Source: CAG-791 sp964386925
GTDB taxonomy: Bacteria > Bacillota > Clostridia > Lachnospirales > Lachnospiraceae
Assembly (NCBI GenBank): GCA_964386925.1
Contig: CAYLUU010000018.1
Span: forward strand, 1 to 29,535
DNA length: 29,535 nucleotides
Direction of reading: 5' to 3'
Both the position numbers and the translations under genes were made by a program. The notes below the pieces were generated by a model. The model saw only the letters and a program-made list of their open reading frames with translations, made no database searches and had not been told where the DNA came from. Positions within the stretch are counted from its first letter, which is position 1, and each line of letters starts with the position of its first letter. Positions 16,093 through 23,860 of the stretch are shown in pieces.

Positions 16093-16136
16093 TCTGTTCA
16101 GCACCCGGCAAATTCGAAATACGGGTGCTAAACAAA
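16093..16136. repeat. Dispersed palindromic repeat, copy 4 (shortest)
   Basis: TGTTCAGCACCCG (16095-16107), a 14-base middle, CGGGTGCTAAACA (16122-16134): a 13-bp stem with one G-T pair. It lies between glgB and the DtxR-type gene, 21 bases from the latter's start. Confidence 0.8.
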
Positions 16137-16155
16137 CACTGTCGTAATATCAGGA

Positions 16156-18186
16156 TCAAAACTCCAGCACCAGTCCGCCGTAGGCCGGAAGATCAAAGGA
16201 GATGTACTGCGGCTTGTAATCGCAGTCGCCCTGCTCTGCCTTCAGCGACTTCGGCACGTTGGAGCCGGCGCCGCCGAACTCCGGATCCGTGCTGTCCAGA
16301 ATCACCTTATAGGTTCCCATCTGCGGAACCCCCAGACGATAGTCCTTATATTCTACCGGTGTCATATTCAGAATGAACAGGAGCTTCTTCTTGTCTGAAC
16401 CGCACTTGCGGAAGAAGCTGTAAATGCTTCTGTCCTTATCGTCTGCATTGATCCACTCAAAGCCGTCCCAGCTGTCATCAATCTCATACATGCAGGGATA
16501 CTTGCGGTAGATCTTCAGAAGCTTTGCAAAATACTTCTGCATGCCGGCATTCAGATCATTGCCCAGAAGATACCAATCCAGCTCTCTTGCCTCGCTCCAC
16601 TCTCTCTCCTGACCGAATTCCTGGCCCATGAAAAGGAGTTTTTTGCCGGCATGTCCCATCATGAAGGTATAGCCCAGGCGAAGGTTGGCATACTTGTCCA
16701 CCTTATACCCCGGCATCTTCTCCACCATGGAGCACTTCAGATGAACCACCTCGTCGTGTGACAGAGGCAGAATATAATTCTCCGAGCTGTTGTAGCTCAT
16801 GGCAAAGGTCATGCTGTAGTGTGATCCCTTGCGCATCACCGGATCGAGCTTCATATACTCACAGAAGTCGTGCATCCAGCCCATGTTCCATTTGAAGGTA
16901 AAGCCAAGGCCTTCTGTTCCGATGGCGCTGGTCACATTCGGCCATGCGGTAGACTCCTCCGCCACGGTAACAAACCCGGGATAACTTCCGCGGATCACAG
17001 AATTCAGATGCTGGAAGAAAACAACGGCATCCAGGTTCTTGTTGCCGCCGTACTTATTAGGCAGCCATTCCCCGTCCTTCTTGCCGTAATCCAGATACAG
17101 CATGGAGGCAACGGCATCCACGCGAATGCCATCTACATGGAACTCGCGAATCCAATAGAGAACGTTGGCAATGAGGAAATTCTTTACCTCCGGCTTCGCC
17201 AGATTGAAAATCTTGGTTCCCCATTCCGGGTGCTCTCCGCGGCGCGGATCCGGATCCTCATAAATGCACTGACCGTCAAAGCAGGCAAGGCCGTGTTCAT
17301 CCGGGCAGAAATGTGCCGGAACCCAATCCAGAATCACACCAATGCCGTGGCGATGCAGCGTATCAATCAGATACATAAAGTCTTTCGGGCTTCCGTAGCG
17401 AGCTGTCGGTGCATAGTATCCGGTCACCTGATAGCCCCAGGAGCCGTCAAAGGGATGCTCCAGAATTCCCATCAGCTCCACATGCGTAAAGGGCATATCC
17501 TTCAGGTAATCCACCAACCGGTCAGCAAATTCACGATAGCTGTAGAAGCCGTCTCCGCCATCCGGATGCTTCATCCAGGAGCCGATATGGCACTCGTAAA
17601 CAGCCATGGGTGCGCTGAATACATTTTTGTCCTTCTGTTCTTCCTGCCACTTGGCATCCTTCCACTGGAATCCCGCCAGATTGGTCGTCTTGGAGGCGGT
17701 TCCCGGGCGAAGCTCTGCCGCGTTTGCATAAGGATCTGCCTTATAAAGCTTGCGGCCATCCTGTGTATGAATCAGGAACTTGTACAGTTCATTCTCCCCA
17801 ACCTGCGGAACGAATCTGGTCCAGATCCCGATGTCACCGATCTTCTCCAGCGGATACTGCTCTTCATTCCAGCCGTTGAAGGAGCCGATTACATTCACGC
17901 CCGCCGCATTCGGTGCCCATACTGCAAAGAAAACGCCCTCCACACCGTTCTCCACGGAAGGGTGTGCGCCCAGCTTCTTGTAAATATCGTAATGCGTTCC
18001 TTCTCCGAACAGATAGCAGTCATCCTGTGAGATGAATACGCGCCGATCTTCCGCCTTGGCCGCCGGCTTCTTCACATTCTTTTTCGCCGCCGGCTTTGTC
18101 CCTGCCTTAGCAGAAGCCGACTTAACGGCTGGCTTTGCTGTGCTTTTTGCTGTCTTCTGAGTAGCTGCTTTCTTCTGAACTGCCAT
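16156..18186 (-). CDS. glgB: 1,4-alpha-glucan branching enzyme with Lys/Ala-rich N-terminal tail
   Basis: A 676-residue GH13 enzyme that makes alpha-1,6 branches in glycogen. After a basic tail come the CBM48-like module (about 60-160; VFFAVWAPNAAGVNVIGSFN) and the catalytic barrel. Catalytic residues are visible: nucleophile D357 in GIRVDAVAS, acid/base E410 in VAEES, and H477/D478 in LSHDEV. EHPFDGSWGYQVTGYYAP is the family signature. The C-terminal domain ends YISFDLPAYGGLVLEF. The tail of residues 1-47 is almost wholly Lys, Ala, Thr, Ser and Pro, resembling histone H1 or bacterial Hc1 tails, and is not part of the known enzyme. The start ATG 18186 has GGGAGGGG upstream, so the tail is real coding sequence. 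No other glg genes are nearby. Confidence 0.95.
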   Translation of the reverse strand: MAVQKKAATQKTAKSTAKPAVKSASAKAGTKPAAKKNVKKPAAKAEDRRVFISQDDCYLFGEGTHYDIYKKLGAHPSVENGVEGVFFAVWAPNAAGVNVIGSFNGWNEEQYPLEKIGDIGIWTRFVPQVGENELYKFLIHTQDGRKLYKADPYANAAELRPGTASKTTNLAGFQWKDAKWQEEQKDKNVFSAPMAVYECHIGSWMKHPDGGDGFYSYREFADRLVDYLKDMPFTHVELMGILEHPFDGSWGYQVTGYYAPTARYGSPKDFMYLIDTLHRHGIGVILDWVPAHFCPDEHGLACFDGQCIYEDPDPRRGEHPEWGTKIFNLAKPEVKNFLIANVLYWIREFHVDGIRVDAVASMLYLDYGKKDGEWLPNKYGGNKNLDAVVFFQHLNSVIRGSYPGFVTVAEESTAWPNVTSAIGTEGLGFTFKWNMGWMHDFCEYMKLDPVMRKGSHYSMTFAMSYNSSENYILPLSHDEVVHLKCSMVEKMPGYKVDKYANLRLGYTFMMGHAGKKLLFMGQEFGQEREWSEARELDWYLLGNDLNAGMQKYFAKLLKIYRKYPCMYEIDDSWDGFEWINADDKDRSIYSFFRKCGSDKKKLLFILNMTPVEYKDYRLGVPQMGTYKVILDSTDPEFGGAGSNVPKSLKAEQGDCDYKPQYISFDLPAYGGLVLEF

Positions 18187-18237
18187 GTTCCCCTCCCGGT
18201 TCTAGCTATACCCTTTCCGTACAGTGCTGATTTCCAG

Positions 18238-18263
18238 AGAATTCCTTACCCCAATCGAATTCT
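18238..18263. repeat. Small inverted repeat upstream of glgB
   Basis: AGAATTC (18238-18244) and GAATTCT (18257-18263) form a 7-bp perfect stem in the 105-base gap between the 1044-residue protein gene and glgB. There is no clear U-tract; function unknown. Confidence 0.3.
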
Positions 18264-18291
18264 TCTGACTTCTATTCCTATCTGTGTCGCA

Positions 18292-21200
18292 TCAATCGTG
18301 CATAAAATCCTTTTCATGAATGATAATGCGGTCATTTTCATCATATCTGCGCTTCGCCAGTACATCCAGCAGTGTATGCGGCGACTTTTTCGATGCGTAG
18401 CTGATTGCCTCGTCTACCAGATCGCGTACTTCCTTCAGCGTCACCTGATGCGTGGAAGTCTGCATGGCGGCAATTCGCTGTGCCAATGCCAGCTGGCCGA
18501 ATTCATCAATCGAGTAGTCCTGTGACAATGCATAATCCCTTGCATACGCAACCAGAGCCTTGTCATCCAGAGGGCGGATACTGATCACAGATGTAAAGCT
18601 GCCCAGGAATTTCTCATTCTCATGGCGGAACTGCTCCATTTTCTTGCTGCCATCCGCCATAATCAGGATCAGACCATGTTCCTTGCCTTCCAGCTCATTA
18701 TAAAGCCGTTCCATGGTTTTCGGCGCAATCTCCGTTGCCTTATTCACAATAAGTGCACCGCTCTCGAGCTTCTCAAAGGTCTTGGCAATGCCTTCCGGCT
18801 TCAGCTTGTTCAGTGCTCCGCCGGTTACCCTGGCCACCTTGCCGGTGAAGTTGGAATCCATATGGCGCACGATCTCGAGCATTCCCTTGGCCACACGGTC
18901 TGCCGTTGCCTCATTGCCGATGATCAGCACATTGCCGGTCGAAGACGCCATAGAGACCTGATCCAGTGCCTCCGTCAGCTGATCCACGTTGTCGCGCATG
19001 CGGCAGAACGGTCCGAAGAGCCTGCGTTCCTCCTGTGTCAGCTCATGCTTGCCGCCGGATGTCTTGGATGTCTTATCTGCCGGCTTCCCTTCCGCCTTTC
19101 TGGCCGGTCGTTTCTCTGCGTCTGCCGCAGATCTTCCCTCCGGTTTGCGGCGCGGCGCAGGAGCTCTCCGAGGCTCCTCCTGCTCTTCCTCTTCCGGCTC
19201 ATCTGCAGGCTGTTCCTCCGCAGCATCCTCCGGCTCGTCCTCATAGTTTCCTTCTTCAGAGTCGTCTTCCGATTCTCCGTCGTAATTCTCTTCTTCCGGA
19301 GCCGAATTCTCAGCCTCGTCTTCATACTCGGCAGGCTCTTCTTCCAAAGCCTCCTCATAGGCTTCCTCTTCCCGGTTCGCCTCGTAATCGTCATCCGATG
19401 CTTCTGGCTCACCTTCGTAGTTTTCTTCCTCGGAAGCAATATTCTCCGGCTCTTCCGCCTCGTCTTCATACTCAGAAGACTCTTCCTGTGAATCCTCCTC
19501 GTATGCGTCCTCTTCCTGATTCACCTCATAATCGTCATCCGGCGATTCCGGCTCATCCTCGTAATTTTCTTCTTCCGAAGAAGCGTCTTCCGGCTCTGCG
19601 ATCGGTTCAGCCGCCCTGCGAGAACGCGGCTTTGCTGCAGGGATTTCCTCCGCCTCACGGAAGTTCTCCTCTGAGAACATTTCACGCTCCGCTGCCAGAT
19701 CATTCTCCTCCGGCTGCTCGTCCTGACTCTCTGCTTCCTGCTCCTCTTGTGCCAGTCTCCTCTTCTCCTGCAGATTCGCCAGTTCCTCTTCCCGCGCCAG
19801 CTGCTCCTGACGTGCCATAGCCCGATGGATTTCCTCTGAATTCCATCGTCTGGTTGCTACCTCATCAATCTCGTCATTGTTCCCGTAGATCTTGACGTCG
19901 TCATCCTCGTTCTCAACCGGGATCGGTTCCGGCGCAGGACGTCTGCGCATCGGTTCTGCAGCTCTCGCCGGACGCTCTGCATATCGATCTGACTCAGGTC
20001 TTCGTACCGGGCGGCGCTCGTCTAAACGCTCCTCGTACCTTCTGCTGTCTGCAGGCTCCTCATATTCCTCGCGAGTTCTTCTCTCCGGCACATCCCGGCG
20101 CGGTGCGTTCCGCGGATCTCTTCTCTCCGAATACTCCTGCGGCGCAGCGTCGTTCATCCGATACAAACCGCTGCGCACCTGGCGTCTCTGTCTGGCAACG
20201 CCCTTTTCAATATCCTCGAGCAGGCCATGCCTTGCCGTTTCATCGAAATCCTGCAAAATAGCACCGGTGTCTTCCAGAATTCTCTGTGCCCGTTTCTCAT
20301 CATTCGACCGGCGGATATCGGAACGGATCTTCTCCCACTCTGCCATCACTTCACTGATGGAAATCCGCCCTTCCACCTGTGACTCCGGCTGTGTCTGCTC
20401 CTCCATTGCCATGGAATACTGCCCGCTGATTTCCTCCTCGGGCGTACGGATCGGCAGATTGACGTGCTCCTCCGGAACCGTCTCTTCAAGCTCCTTGGCC
20501 GGTACAGGCGCAAATGCTGTAGGCAGCGTTTCTGCCATCTTCGTTTCCTTCGCTTCGGCAGCAGCCTCTTCCTCTTCAGAGCCTCGCTCTTCGATTGCCG
20601 CCTGCTCCAGCTTTCTGGCCGTTTCCTCTGCCCGTGCGGTTTCTTCCGCTTCCACTTCCGCCCGCGCAGCTTCCGTCTGTTCTGTCTGTTCCACTGCTGC
20701 AGCATTCTCTGCGCCTGCAGTTTCACTTACCTCAGGCTCCTCTTGCAAAGCTGCATCCGCCGCCTTTGTCTCCTCTGCTGCCGGCTCTCCGGCAGTTTCT
20801 GCTGCGGCCGGCTCCTCAACGGAGGTTCCTGCTGCCGCATTCATATCACCCAGCAGATTCTGTGCATCAGCCGCATATCGGCTGTCGCCGAAATTCCGAA
20901 GGATCTCCCGGCATACCGCGGCAGATTTTTCATTCTCACCATTCCGTGCATACAGCTTTGCCAGCTCATACTCCCAGCGGGCCGAAGCCTTCTCACTGCG
21001 CAGCTGCTCCAGAACAGCAATCTTCTCTCCATCCGAAACCGGAGAAACTCCGTACATTTTGTACTGCAGAACGAGCCTTTTCGGATTCTGCGGCTCCAGA
21101 TTCTGATATTCCTGCATCAGCTGCAGTGCCTGTGTCAGATCACTCTGCAGACCATCACGCCCATACAGATAAATAGTCAGCTCGCACAACGCATAGGTAA

Positions 21201-21426
21201 TTACCGAATTGCCTGCCTCCCGCTCATGGGCGATCGCCATAACATCTCGGCTTCTCTCGTAATCTCCAACCTGCTTGTAGACCTCGCTGACACGGCACAG
21301 TGTATTCGCGCTCTTTACGTGGTTCCAGTCGATTCCGTCCGCAATCTCTGCCGCTTCCTCGAACCGTCTCTCACCGATCAGCGTATTGATCTCGTTCAGA
21401 CTGAGCTTAAATTCATATTTATCCAA
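18292..21426 (-). CDS. TPR / acidic repeat / degenerate AAA-like protein (Lachnospiraceae-type)
   Basis: A 1044-residue soluble protein. Residues 1-185 (MDKYEFKLSLNEINTLIGER on) are helical, TPR-like. About 190-560 is Ala/Glu- and Arg/Glu-rich and disordered. About 614-735 is an acidic tandem repeat (see findings). About 740-790 is Arg/Pro/Lys-rich. About 790-1040 resembles an AAA ATPase domain (VLIIGNEATADRVAKG, then GALIVNKATEIAPKTMERLYNELEG and a C-terminal lid), but the Walker A lysine and serine are absent, so ATP hydrolysis is unlikely. I recall the N-terminal sequence and the AAA-like end as conserved in Lachnospiraceae; function unknown. The start is a TTG at 21426 with GGGAAG upstream; a further TTG at 21495 is less likely. 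It follows rsmA by 70 bases. Confidence 0.8.
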   Translation of the reverse strand: MDKYEFKLSLNEINTLIGERRFEEAAEIADGIDWNHVKSANTLCRVSEVYKQVGDYERSRDVMAIAHEREAGNSVITYALCELTIYLYGRDGLQSDLTQALQLMQEYQNLEPQNPKRLVLQYKMYGVSPVSDGEKIAVLEQLRSEKASARWEYELAKLYARNGENEKSAAVCREILRNFGDSRYAADAQNLLGDMNAAAGTSVEEPAAAETAGEPAAEETKAADAALQEEPEVSETAGAENAAAVEQTEQTEAARAEVEAEETARAEETARKLEQAAIEERGSEEEEAAAEAKETKMAETLPTAFAPVPAKELEETVPEEHVNLPIRTPEEEISGQYSMAMEEQTQPESQVEGRISISEVMAEWEKIRSDIRRSNDEKRAQRILEDTGAILQDFDETARHGLLEDIEKGVARQRRQVRSGLYRMNDAAPQEYSERRDPRNAPRRDVPERRTREEYEEPADSRRYEERLDERRPVRRPESDRYAERPARAAEPMRRRPAPEPIPVENEDDDVKIYGNNDEIDEVATRRWNSEEIHRAMARQEQLAREEELANLQEKRRLAQEEQEAESQDEQPEENDLAAEREMFSEENFREAEEIPAAKPRSRRAAEPIAEPEDASSEEENYEDEPESPDDDYEVNQEEDAYEEDSQEESSEYEDEAEEPENIASEEENYEGEPEASDDDYEANREEEAYEEALEEEPAEYEDEAENSAPEEENYDGESEDDSEEGNYEDEPEDAAEEQPADEPEEEEQEEPRRAPAPRRKPEGRSAADAEKRPARKAEGKPADKTSKTSGGKHELTQEERRLFGPFCRMRDNVDQLTEALDQVSMASSTGNVLIIGNEATADRVAKGMLEIVRHMDSNFTGKVARVTGGALNKLKPEGIAKTFEKLESGALIVNKATEIAPKTMERLYNELEGKEHGLILIMADGSKKMEQFRHENEKFLGSFTSVISIRPLDDKALVAYARDYALSQDYSIDEFGQLALAQRIAAMQTSTHQVTLKEVRDLVDEAISYASKKSPHTLLDVLAKRRYDENDRIIIHEKDFMHD

Positions 21427-21496
21427 TGTTCTTCCCTCGTCATCTGGTGCCCGTCTGACAGGCCCAATAACCCCAGTTTTCCAACATAAATACAAT

Positions 21497-22378
21497 TCAG
21501 AAGTTTAGCATATCGGTCAGTTGACTTGCAAGTTCAGCGAACTGCTCCAGAGACAGCTTCTCTCCACGAATTGTTTCGGAAAGTCCCATGTTCACAAGTG
21601 CCTTCTGCACCTGCTCCCTCGCAATCGTCGTATCCCGATACGAAAAGCCGTGCGAAATGGCATTGGCCAGTGTCTTGCGTCTCTGATTGAAGGCCGCCCG
21701 AATCAGCGCAAACAGAAAATCAGCATCCGCCTGCACCGGTGCTTCCCTGCGCATCCGCAGCTGCAGAACCGCAGAATCCACGCCCGGCTTCGGAATGAAA
21801 CATCCCGGCGGCACAATGCACACCCTCTCCGGCTCCGAATAGTAACGCACAGCCAACGACAGGGCTCCGTACTCCTTATCTTCCTCCGTTGCAAGAATCC
21901 GATCAGCCACCTCTTTCTGTACCATGACCGTGATGCTCTCGAAGAACTCCGCCTCCTGGAACAGCTGCAGCAGAATCGGTGTTGTGATGTAATACGGCAG
22001 GTTCGCCACGCACTTCAGCGGTTTTCCTCCGTTGTATTCCTCGCACACAGCCCGCAGATCTGTCTTCAGGATATCCTGGAAGAGAATCGTAACGTTATCA
22101 CGATCCTCCAGCGTTGTCGCCAAAACCTTTTCCAGACTCTGATCAATCTCAACAGCAACCACGTGTCCGGCCGCCTCGGAGAGCAGCTGCGTCATGGTTC
22201 CGATTCCGGGTCCGATTTCCAGAATGCAGTCATCCTCTGTAATCTCCGCCGCCTCAATAATCTGATCCACCACGCCCCGGCTGATCAGGAAGTTCTGTCC
22301 GTATTTCTTTTTCGCCCGAATTCCGAACTGATTCAGAATTGCCATTGTCCCATGCGGGGTTGCCAGTAATTCACTCAT
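21497..22378 (-). CDS. rsmA: 16S rRNA dimethyladenosine methyltransferase
   Basis: A 293-residue SAM-dependent enzyme (RsmA/KsgA) that dimethylates two adjacent adenosines near the 3' end of 16S rRNA during small-subunit assembly. It has KKYGQNFLISRG (24-35), the SAM motif LEIGPGIGTMT (53-63), VVAVEIDQ, and the catalytic NLPYY (126-130), plus GCFIPKPGVDSAVLQL and FNQRRKTLANAI. Length is typical. ATG 22378 has AGGAG about seven bases upstream; nine further in-frame residues are possible upstream but lack support. It follows tatD by 47 bases, a gene pairing common in Firmicutes. Confidence 0.96.
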   Translation of the reverse strand: MSELLATPHGTMAILNQFGIRAKKKYGQNFLISRGVVDQIIEAAEITEDDCILEIGPGIGTMTQLLSEAAGHVVAVEIDQSLEKVLATTLEDRDNVTILFQDILKTDLRAVCEEYNGGKPLKCVANLPYYITTPILLQLFQEAEFFESITVMVQKEVADRILATEEDKEYGALSLAVRYYSEPERVCIVPPGCFIPKPGVDSAVLQLRMRREAPVQADADFLFALIRAAFNQRRKTLANAISHGFSYRDTTIAREQVQKALVNMGLSETIRGEKLSLEQFAELASQLTDMLNF

Positions 22379-22425
22379 TCTCACGCTCCTGTTAAGTCTT
22401 CCCATTATTGATGTGTAATGGCCGC

Positions 22426-23190
22426 TCAGATTCGATACAGCCTGTGCGCATTCTTCCAGGTTTGTTCCTTCACCTCTTCAGCCGTAATTCCCTTAATCTC
22501 CGCAATGGTCTGTGCGACATAGCGCAGATACGGGGAGGCGTTCCGTTTCCCCCGGTTAGGCTCCGGCGCCATATACGGGCTGTCCGTTTCCAGAACAATT
22601 CGCTCCAGCGGAATCCGACGCACTGTCTCCTTCAGCTTTCTGCCGTTCTTGAAGGTAACCACGCCTCCGACCCCGATATAGAAGCCCATCTGCAAAAAAT
22701 CCTCCGCCAGCTCCGGACTGTAGGAATAGCAATGGATCACCCCGCCAACATCGGCCGCCCGCTCCTCCTTCAGAATCGTCAGCGTATCCGCCGCCGCATC
22801 CCGGGAGTGAATGATCACCGGCAGGTTTACCTCGCGGGCCAGCTGCAGCTGTCTGCGAAACCAATGCTGCTGCCATTCCTTCGCCGGCTCATCCCAATGA
22901 TAGTCCAGCCCGATCTCGCCCACTGCAACCATCCGCGGGTGCTGCAGCCTCTTACGAATTTCCTCGATCCAATCCTCCGTCATATCTTTGCATTCCGACG
23001 GATGAATTCCCATCGCTCCGTAAATCCAATCGTACTCCTGCATCAGGTTGCAGATTATGCCCAGGCTCTCATGCGTCGAGCCGGGATCTGTCACTGCTCC
23101 GATTCCCAGTTCGCGAAAGCCCCCCAGCAGCTCTGCTCGATCCTCTGCAAAAGCATTATCATCATAGTGTGCGTGTGTGTCAAAGATCAT
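22426..23190 (-). CDS. tatD: TatD family metal-dependent deoxyribonuclease
   Basis: A 254-residue TIM-barrel metalloenzyme with 3'-5' exonuclease activity on DNA and possibly RNA. Metal ligands are clear: DTHAHYD (H6, H8), the Glu in GEIGLDYHW (E92), then HSRDA, HCYS and ETDSPY. Start ATG 23190 has TAGGAG eight bases upstream; the longer frame from 23235 reads through repeat copy 5. It heads the tatD-rsmA-TPR-protein run. Confidence 0.95.
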   Translation of the reverse strand: MIFDTHAHYDDNAFAEDRAELLGGFRELGIGAVTDPGSTHESLGIICNLMQEYDWIYGAMGIHPSECKDMTEDWIEEIRKRLQHPRMVAVGEIGLDYHWDEPAKEWQQHWFRRQLQLAREVNLPVIIHSRDAAADTLTILKEERAADVGGVIHCYSYSPELAEDFLQMGFYIGVGGVVTFKNGRKLKETVRRIPLERIVLETDSPYMAPEPNRGKRNASPYLRYVAQTIAEIKGITAEEVKEQTWKNAHRLYRI

Positions 23191-23210
23191 CTGTGCGACT
23201 CCTAAAACCT

Positions 23211-23264
23211 TGTAACCATTCAGCGGCCGATTCACGTTGAAATCGTCAGGTGCTGAACAGTTAG
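23211..23264. repeat. Dispersed palindromic repeat, copy 5
   Basis: TGTAACCATTCAGC (23211-23224) and GGTGCTGAACAGTTA (23249-23263) are inverted ends. The middle, GGCCGATTCACGTTGAAATC, matches the reverse complement of copy 3 (about 13295-13318), and the right end GGTGCTGAAC also matches. It lies between tatD (21 bases from its start) and the tRNA-Lys promoter. Confidence 0.8.
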
Positions 23265-23295
23265 AAAATCTTTTTAAATTTTTTCAAAAAAGTAC

Positions 23296-23324
23296 TTGCC
23301 AACCCAAGGGGGCCATACTATAAT
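23296..23324 (+). promoter_or_regulatory. Promoter of tRNA-Lys
   Basis: TTGCCA (23296-23301), 17 bases, TATAAT (23319-23324), with an A/T-rich tract (about 23262-23291) directly upstream like an UP element. Start near 23331. Confidence 0.8.
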
Positions 23325-23369
23325 AACACTTGTTCGCGAGAGCAACACAAAAAACTTAATAAAAGATAT

Positions 23370-23442
23370 GCGCTTCTAGCTCAGTTGGTAGAGCACCTGA
23401 CTCTTAATCAGGGTGTCCAGGGTTCGAGTCCCTGGAGGCGCA
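23370..23442 (+). tRNA. tRNA-Lys (anticodon CTT)
   Basis: A 73-base tRNA. Acceptor GCGCTTC pairs with GAGGCGC (one G-T pair), discriminator A at 23442, D-arm AGCTCAGTTGGTAGAGC, anticodon stem CCTGA/TCAGG with loop CTCTTAA (CTT), and T-arm CAGGGTTCGAGTCCCTG. CCA is not encoded; the next bases are CGC. Confidence 0.96.
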
Positions 23443-23494
23443 CGCGGAGCACTGTTTTTGTGGGATGACCCATGGGGACGGTGTTTCTTTTTTG

Positions 23495-23523
23495 TTGAGT
23501 TTGTTTTGTCAACGTGTTATTAT
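23495..23523 (+). promoter_or_regulatory. Promoter of the candidate antitoxin RNA
   Basis: TTGAGT (23495-23500), 17 bases, TATTAT (23518-23523). Predicted start near 23530, giving an RNA of about 90 bases that ends in the hairpin at 23577-23618. Confidence 0.55.
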
Positions 23524-23537
23524 CGAACAAAAAGAAA

Positions 23538-23563
23538 GGTGCCACCGATAGACGGCTAGCTCC
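23538..23563 (-). terminator. Terminator of the toxin mRNA
   Basis: On the minus strand GGAGCTAGCCG, loop TCTAT, CGGTGGCACC form an imperfect stem followed by TTTCTTTTTG. It lies about 35 bases beyond the toxin stop. Confidence 0.6.
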
Positions 23564-23576
23564 TTAGTTATCGAAA

Positions 23577-23618
23577 AACGATCGCAATGGTTGGGGAACT
23601 ACTGGCGGTCGTTTTTTT
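23577..23618 (+). terminator. Terminator of the antitoxin RNA (also a hairpin in the toxin mRNA)
   Basis: AACGATCGC pairs with GCGGTCGTT (one G-T pair), extended by AATGGTT/AACTACT with a GGGG loop, followed by TTTTTTT (23612-23618). On the minus strand the same stem is followed by TTTTT, so it may end both RNAs. Confidence 0.75.
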
Positions 23619-23751
23619 GTGTGTTTCTATGTTCTTCGTCTTCCTTCTCGCGAGATAATCTTTCGATCTTCTCAACAAGTTTTCCAACTGCAACTCCAGA
23701 TACAAACACTGAGAGGATGAATCCTCCCAGTGTGATGTAATCCATCATCAT
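23599..23751 (-). CDS. Small membrane peptide, candidate type I toxin
   Basis: A 50-residue peptide. After three Met and DYITLG, residues 5-28 form one hydrophobic segment (GGFILSVFVSGVAVGKLV), followed by a highly charged tail (EKIERLSREKEDEEHR, ending KNDRQ). This 'one helix plus charged tail' form is that of holin-like or TxpA-like type I toxins, which sit in the membrane and arrest growth when overproduced. The start is ATG 23751 (two more ATGs follow directly), with GGAGGG ten bases upstream. Downstream hairpins and an antisense RNA complete the locus. An alternative is a simple small membrane protein without toxicity; the architecture of the locus is what favours a toxin. Confidence 0.7.
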   Translation of the reverse strand: MMMDYITLGGFILSVFVSGVAVGKLVEKIERLSREKEDEEHRNTQKNDRQ

Positions 23752-23761
23752 ATTCGCATCA

Positions 23762-23823
23762 CCCTCCTTCCTTTCGCAGTTTTCACTGCTTCGTTAAAAG
23801 GAGGGCTTCACATCCCTCCTTTT
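23762..23823 (-). promoter_or_regulatory. Toxin mRNA leader with two alternative anti-Shine-Dalgarno pairings
   Basis: On the minus strand AAAAGGAGGG (23823-23814) pairs perfectly with CCCTCCTTTT (23805-23796). The same CCCTCCTT could instead pair with the toxin ribosome binding site AAGGAGGG (23769-23762). A third hairpin, GCAGT-GAAA-ACTGC (about 23776-23789), lies between. The pairings are mutually exclusive, so the leader could switch between open and closed ribosome binding site. Confidence 0.6.
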
Positions 23824-23847
23824 CAGAAGGGCCAGCCGCCTACCGTT

Positions 23848-23856
23848 ATGATAGCA
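23848..23856 (-). promoter_or_regulatory. Extended -10 promoter of the toxin mRNA
   Basis: On the minus strand TGC-TATCAT, an extended -10 motif, with no clear -35. Start near 23841, about 90 bases ahead of the toxin ATG, just upstream of the anti-Shine-Dalgarno hairpin. Confidence 0.5.
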
Positions 23857-23860
23857 CCTT

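Larger units (their letters stand above)
23530..23618 (+). ncRNA. Candidate type I antitoxin antisense RNA
   Basis: A short unannotated RNA on the plus strand, from its own promoter to a strong terminator. It covers the last codons, stop and 3' untranslated part of the toxin mRNA made from the opposite strand, as in TxpA/RatA-type systems. It contains an imperfect hairpin (about 23538-23563, GGTGCC...GCTCC with loop ATAGA) and the terminator stem. No reading frame is expected. Expression is inferred. Confidence 0.55.

Noticed and set aside
16870..18030. 386-residue open frame opposite glgB
   Set aside because: Shadow of a high-confidence gene on the other strand; no start signals, and composition typical of an antisense frame.
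18966..21106. Several long plus-strand frames rich in Ser/Pro/Leu opposite the 1044-residue protein
   Set aside because: They mirror the acidic low-complexity coding sequence (Glu/Asp codons read backwards as Ser/Leu/Phe) and lack ribosome binding sites.
22379..22405. Nine-residue longer start for rsmA
   Set aside because: ATG 22378 has AGGAG at normal spacing, and homologues begin near there.
23191..23235. Longer start for tatD
   Set aside because: The extension is encoded by repeat copy 5; ATG 23190 has TAGGAG and gives the family N-terminus.
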